NCBI RefSeq assembly: GCF_910578895.1 | Contig: NZ_CAJTSC010000064.1 | Span: forward strand, 1 to 17,072 | Direction of reading: 5' to 3' | DNA: 17,072 bases | From: an uncultured Bacteroides sp. | GTDB lineage: Bacteria; Bacteroidota; Bacteroidia; Bacteroidales; Bacteroidaceae | Shown here: positions 15,261 to 17,072 of the stretch, one piece after another | Layout: each line of letters begins with the position of its first letter | Position numbering within the stretch: position 1 is the stretch's first letter | The notes under the pieces: generated by a model | Seen by the model: only the letters and a program-made list of their open reading frames with translations | Told to the model about the DNA's origin: nothing | Database searches by the model: none | Position numbers and translations under genes: made by a program

Positions 15261-16714
15261 CCATGAAAACAAAAGCTATATTCTGGGGCGCAACCGCCCT
15301 GCTATCTCTGCTGATATCCGAAAAAGCAAACGCACAAATCGGCGAACCGTACATACACGACCCCTCTACCATCATGGAATGCGAAGGGAAATACTACACC
15401 TTCGGCACAGGCGGGGGCGGACTTATCTCCGAAGACGGCTGGACGTGGAACGGCGGCGCAGTGCGCCCCGGCAGAGGCGCCGCTCCCGATGCCGTGAAAA
15501 TAGGCGACCGCTACCTGATTGCCTACAGTTCTACCGGCGGCGGACTTGGCGGCAGCCATCGCGGCACGGTACTGACAATGTGGAACAAGACATTAGACCC
15601 CAATTCGCCCGACTTCAAATACACCGAAGCGGTAGTGGTCGCTTCGTCCGAAGACAATGAGGACTGCGATGCCATCGACGCCGGCTTGTTGCTCGACCCC
15701 ACAGACGGACGGTTGTGGCTCTCTTACGGCACCTACTTCGGCTTCATCCGGCTGGTAGAGCTCGACCCCGCCACCGGCAAACGGATGGAAGGAAACGAAC
15801 CCATCAACATTGCCATCGACTGCGAGGCTACCGACCTGATATACCGCAACGGCTGGTACTATCTGCTGGGCACGCACGGCACTTGCTGCGACGGCCCTAA
15901 CTCCACATACAACATCGTGGTAGGCCGCTCGCGCAAAGTCACGGGTCCCTACATCGACAATATGGGCAGGGATATGCTGGAAGGCGGCGGAAAGATGGTG
16001 ATTGCCGCCGGAAACCGCCAGACGGGACCCGGACACTTCGGCCGCTTCATCGAGACGGAAGGAGTGGAAAAGATGTCGTGCCACTTCGAGGCGGACTTCG
16101 ACCGGGGCGGCCGCAGCGTGCTTGCCATACGTCCGCTCCTGTGGAAAAACGATTGGCCCGTAGCAGGCGAGGTCTTCAAGGAAGGCACATACGAGATTGA
16201 GTCCGAGCGCAGGGGCTACGCCCTTGAACTTGCCGTCGACTTCGTGCGCATGGCAAGCGTAAGGCACCGTTTCTGGGAGAAGAGCGAAGAGCCCGTGGTG
16301 CCCTTGAAATCGCAGACCCTGCAAGAGGTCATCGGCACATGGCCGGAAGGCAACATCGACGTAAGAATCGGCGACTATATGTTCCGCCCCCACCAAAGAT
16401 GGACAATCGCCGCCGTGCCCGATGCCGGAGGCTATCTGGGAGCTCCCTACTACAAAATAGTGATTGAAGGCACACAGCGCGCGCTGGCAGCCACCGCGGA
16501 TGCCGAAGTGATAGCCGTGCCCGAATTTACGGGAGCACCCGAACAACTTTGGAGAATAGAGCAACTGACCGACGGTACCTACCGCATCATGCCCAAAGAA
16601 GTGCCCGGCACGGACGAAGAGCTGGTATTGGTTTCCGTAGGAGACAGCACCCCCTCGCTGGGCAAATTCGACATGAACAGCGATAATTCCAAATGGAACT
16701 TCCGCAACCATTAA
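15257..16714 (+). CDS. GH43 glycosidase with C-terminal trefoil (ricin-B-like) domain
   Basis: This 485-residue exported enzyme has an arabinanase-like GH43 propeller. The signal peptide covers 1-26 (ANA/QIG). The propeller, about 28-300, shows base D35 (HDPST), D141 in AIDAG where most members have IDP, acid E190 in CEATD where many have EGP or EAP, and H260 in GPGHFG. Residues about 305-370 form a linker or extra sheet. The C-terminus, about 375-485, has three W-centred repeats spaced about 50 residues apart: QRW (380-382), QLW (430-432) and SKW (478-480). These resemble the QxW motifs of ricin-type beta-trefoil lectins. The start ATG at 15257 overlaps the stop of the preceding gene by 4 bp; a start at 15263 would drop two residues. 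It closes the operon. Likely action is alpha-L-arabinofuranosidase or endo-arabinanase on arabinose-containing chains; the altered motifs make the exact specificity uncertain. Confidence 0.83.
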   Translation: MTMKTKAIFWGATALLSLLISEKANAQIGEPYIHDPSTIMECEGKYYTFGTGGGGLISEDGWTWNGGAVRPGRGAAPDAVKIGDRYLIAYSSTGGGLGGSHRGTVLTMWNKTLDPNSPDFKYTEAVVVASSEDNEDCDAIDAGLLLDPTDGRLWLSYGTYFGFIRLVELDPATGKRMEGNEPINIAIDCEATDLIYRNGWYYLLGTHGTCCDGPNSTYNIVVGRSRKVTGPYIDNMGRDMLEGGGKMVIAAGNRQTGPGHFGRFIETEGVEKMSCHFEADFDRGGRSVLAIRPLLWKNDWPVAGEVFKEGTYEIESERRGYALELAVDFVRMASVRHRFWEKSEEPVVPLKSQTLQEVIGTWPEGNIDVRIGDYMFRPHQRWTIAAVPDAGGYLGAPYYKIVIEGTQRALAATADAEVIAVPEFTGAPEQLWRIEQLTDGTYRIMPKEVPGTDEELVLVSVGDSTPSLGKFDMNSDNSKWNFRNH

Positions 16715-16749
16715 GAGTTGCCCTGAACAAGGATACGCACCCGCACAAG

Positions 16750-16786
16750 CAGCCGGCAGACGCCGGAAACGGACCGGCTTCGGCTG
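16750..16786 (+). other. GC-rich hairpin after the last GH43
   Basis: CAGCCG (16750-16755) pairs with CGGCTG (16781-16786), and an inner stem GCCGG (16762-16766) pairs with CCGGC (16774-16778). Only three T residues follow, so it is a weak terminator at best. It may protect the operon's 3' end. Confidence 0.35.
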
Positions 16787-16830
16787 TTTGCGCAAAACAA
16801 AGTGAAACATCATCCATTCACTTCATGACA

Positions 16831-16855
16831 AAAAGGCGGTAAAACCGCCTTTTTT
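16831..16855 (+). terminator. Intrinsic terminator of the esterase operon
   Basis: AAAAGGCGGT (16831-16840) and ACCGCCTTTT (16844-16853) form a perfect stem with a 3-nt loop, and the T run continues to 16855. The A tract on the 5' side also makes it work on the minus strand. It lies 117 nt after the GH43 stop. Confidence 0.85.
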
Positions 16856-16898
16856 CTTACTCCCCTCCCTGCCCCTTTCTGCCGAAACAGGAATCTCG

Positions 16899-16955
16899 TG
16901 CATAAAGCGCGGATAAATATTCCCTTATTTCCGATAGATATGCGCTGTTTATGCA
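16899..16955. repeat. Imperfect inverted repeat
   Basis: TGCATAAAGCGC (16899-16910) is complementary to GCGCTGTTTATGCA (16942-16955) apart from a 2-nt bulge. The interior is AT-rich and may extend the stem (GGATAAATA with TATTTCC). It could be a structured RNA or a decayed mobile-element end; nothing in the sequence decides. Confidence 0.35.
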
Positions 16956-16973
16956 GAAGACGGATATCCCCGC

Positions 16974-17072
16974 CGTTGGATGCAAGTGTTTCCGGCGTTG
17001 GATACAAGTGTTTCAGCCGACAGACATTAACATCTGTCGTGATAGACATTAATGCCGCTCATGACAGACATT
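16974..17072. repeat. 22-bp periodic tandem repeats running off the window
   Basis: CGTTGGATGCAAGTGTTTC begins at 16974 and recurs with one change at 16996. A second type, GACAGACATTAA, begins at 17019 and recurs at 17041 (one change), then its first ten bases recur at 17063, up to the window end. All neighbouring units are 22 bp apart except for one extra base between types. The array is contiguous, without unique spacers, so it is not a CRISPR. Part of it, CGACAGA (17018-17024) with TCTGTCG (17033-17039), can fold into a small hairpin. Confidence 0.65.

Larger units (their letters stand above)
16715..17072. other. Intergenic region after the esterase operon
   Basis: I see no gene here. The region holds a GC-rich hairpin (16750-16786), an intrinsic terminator (16831-16855), a long imperfect inverted repeat (16899-16955) and 22-bp periodic repeats from 16974 to the window end. 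The next gene must lie beyond 17072. Confidence 0.6.

Noticed and set aside
15593..16813. 406-codon open frame antisense to the last GH43
   Set aside because: It is a shadow of a well-supported GH43; high GC in the third codon position opens the opposite frame, and no promoter or domain supports it.
16974..17072. CRISPR-like array
   Set aside because: The units are contiguous at a 22-bp period with no unique spacers, and no cas gene is present.

Overview
The window looks like part of a Bacteroides (gut Bacteroidales) chromosome. It carries a SusC/SusD pair, a hybrid two-component regulator that fuses sensor, kinase, receiver and AraC parts, Bacteroides-type -7 boxes (TAnnTTTG), and AT-rich leaders with weak Shine-Dalgarno sequences. 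The species cannot be fixed from the sequence.

It is one polysaccharide utilization locus (PUL) whose gene content points to feruloylated arabinoxylan or a similar arabinose-decorated xylan. Layout: 1-330, intergenic repeat-like DNA and a promoter/operator; 331-2754, two GH43 glycosidases, one exported and CBM6-like, one probable lipoprotein; 2755-3072, a gap with two strong dyads; 3073-7925, SusC transporter and SusD glycan-binding lipoprotein; 7939-7993, a hairpin between convergent genes; 8045-11869 on the minus strand, the hybrid regulator; 11870-12198, the divergent control region; 12199-16714, a four-gene operon of two CE1-type esterases with N-terminal beta-sandwich domains, a secreted protein of unknown function, and a GH43 with a C-terminal trefoil-like domain; 16715-17072, a terminator and 22-bp repeats running off the end.

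Proposed working order (inference): SusC/SusD capture and import feruloylated arabinoxylo-oligosaccharides. The esterases remove ferulate or other acyl groups, and the three GH43 enzymes remove arabinose and xylose. The periplasmic sensor of the regulator reads an oligosaccharide, and its AraC domain activates transcription. No endo-xylanase and no SusE/F-like surface glycan-binding gene lies in the window, so backbone cutting must be encoded elsewhere or beyond the edges.

The strongest new signal is regulatory. The promoters of the first GH43 gene and of the esterase operon, almost 12 kb apart, share one ungapped architecture: two 16-bp direct repeats of the type TATYTAAAARTATAAG spaced exactly 21 bp apart, with the second repeat starting exactly 37 bp before a TAnnTTTG box. 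This is probably the binding site of the regulator encoded between them.
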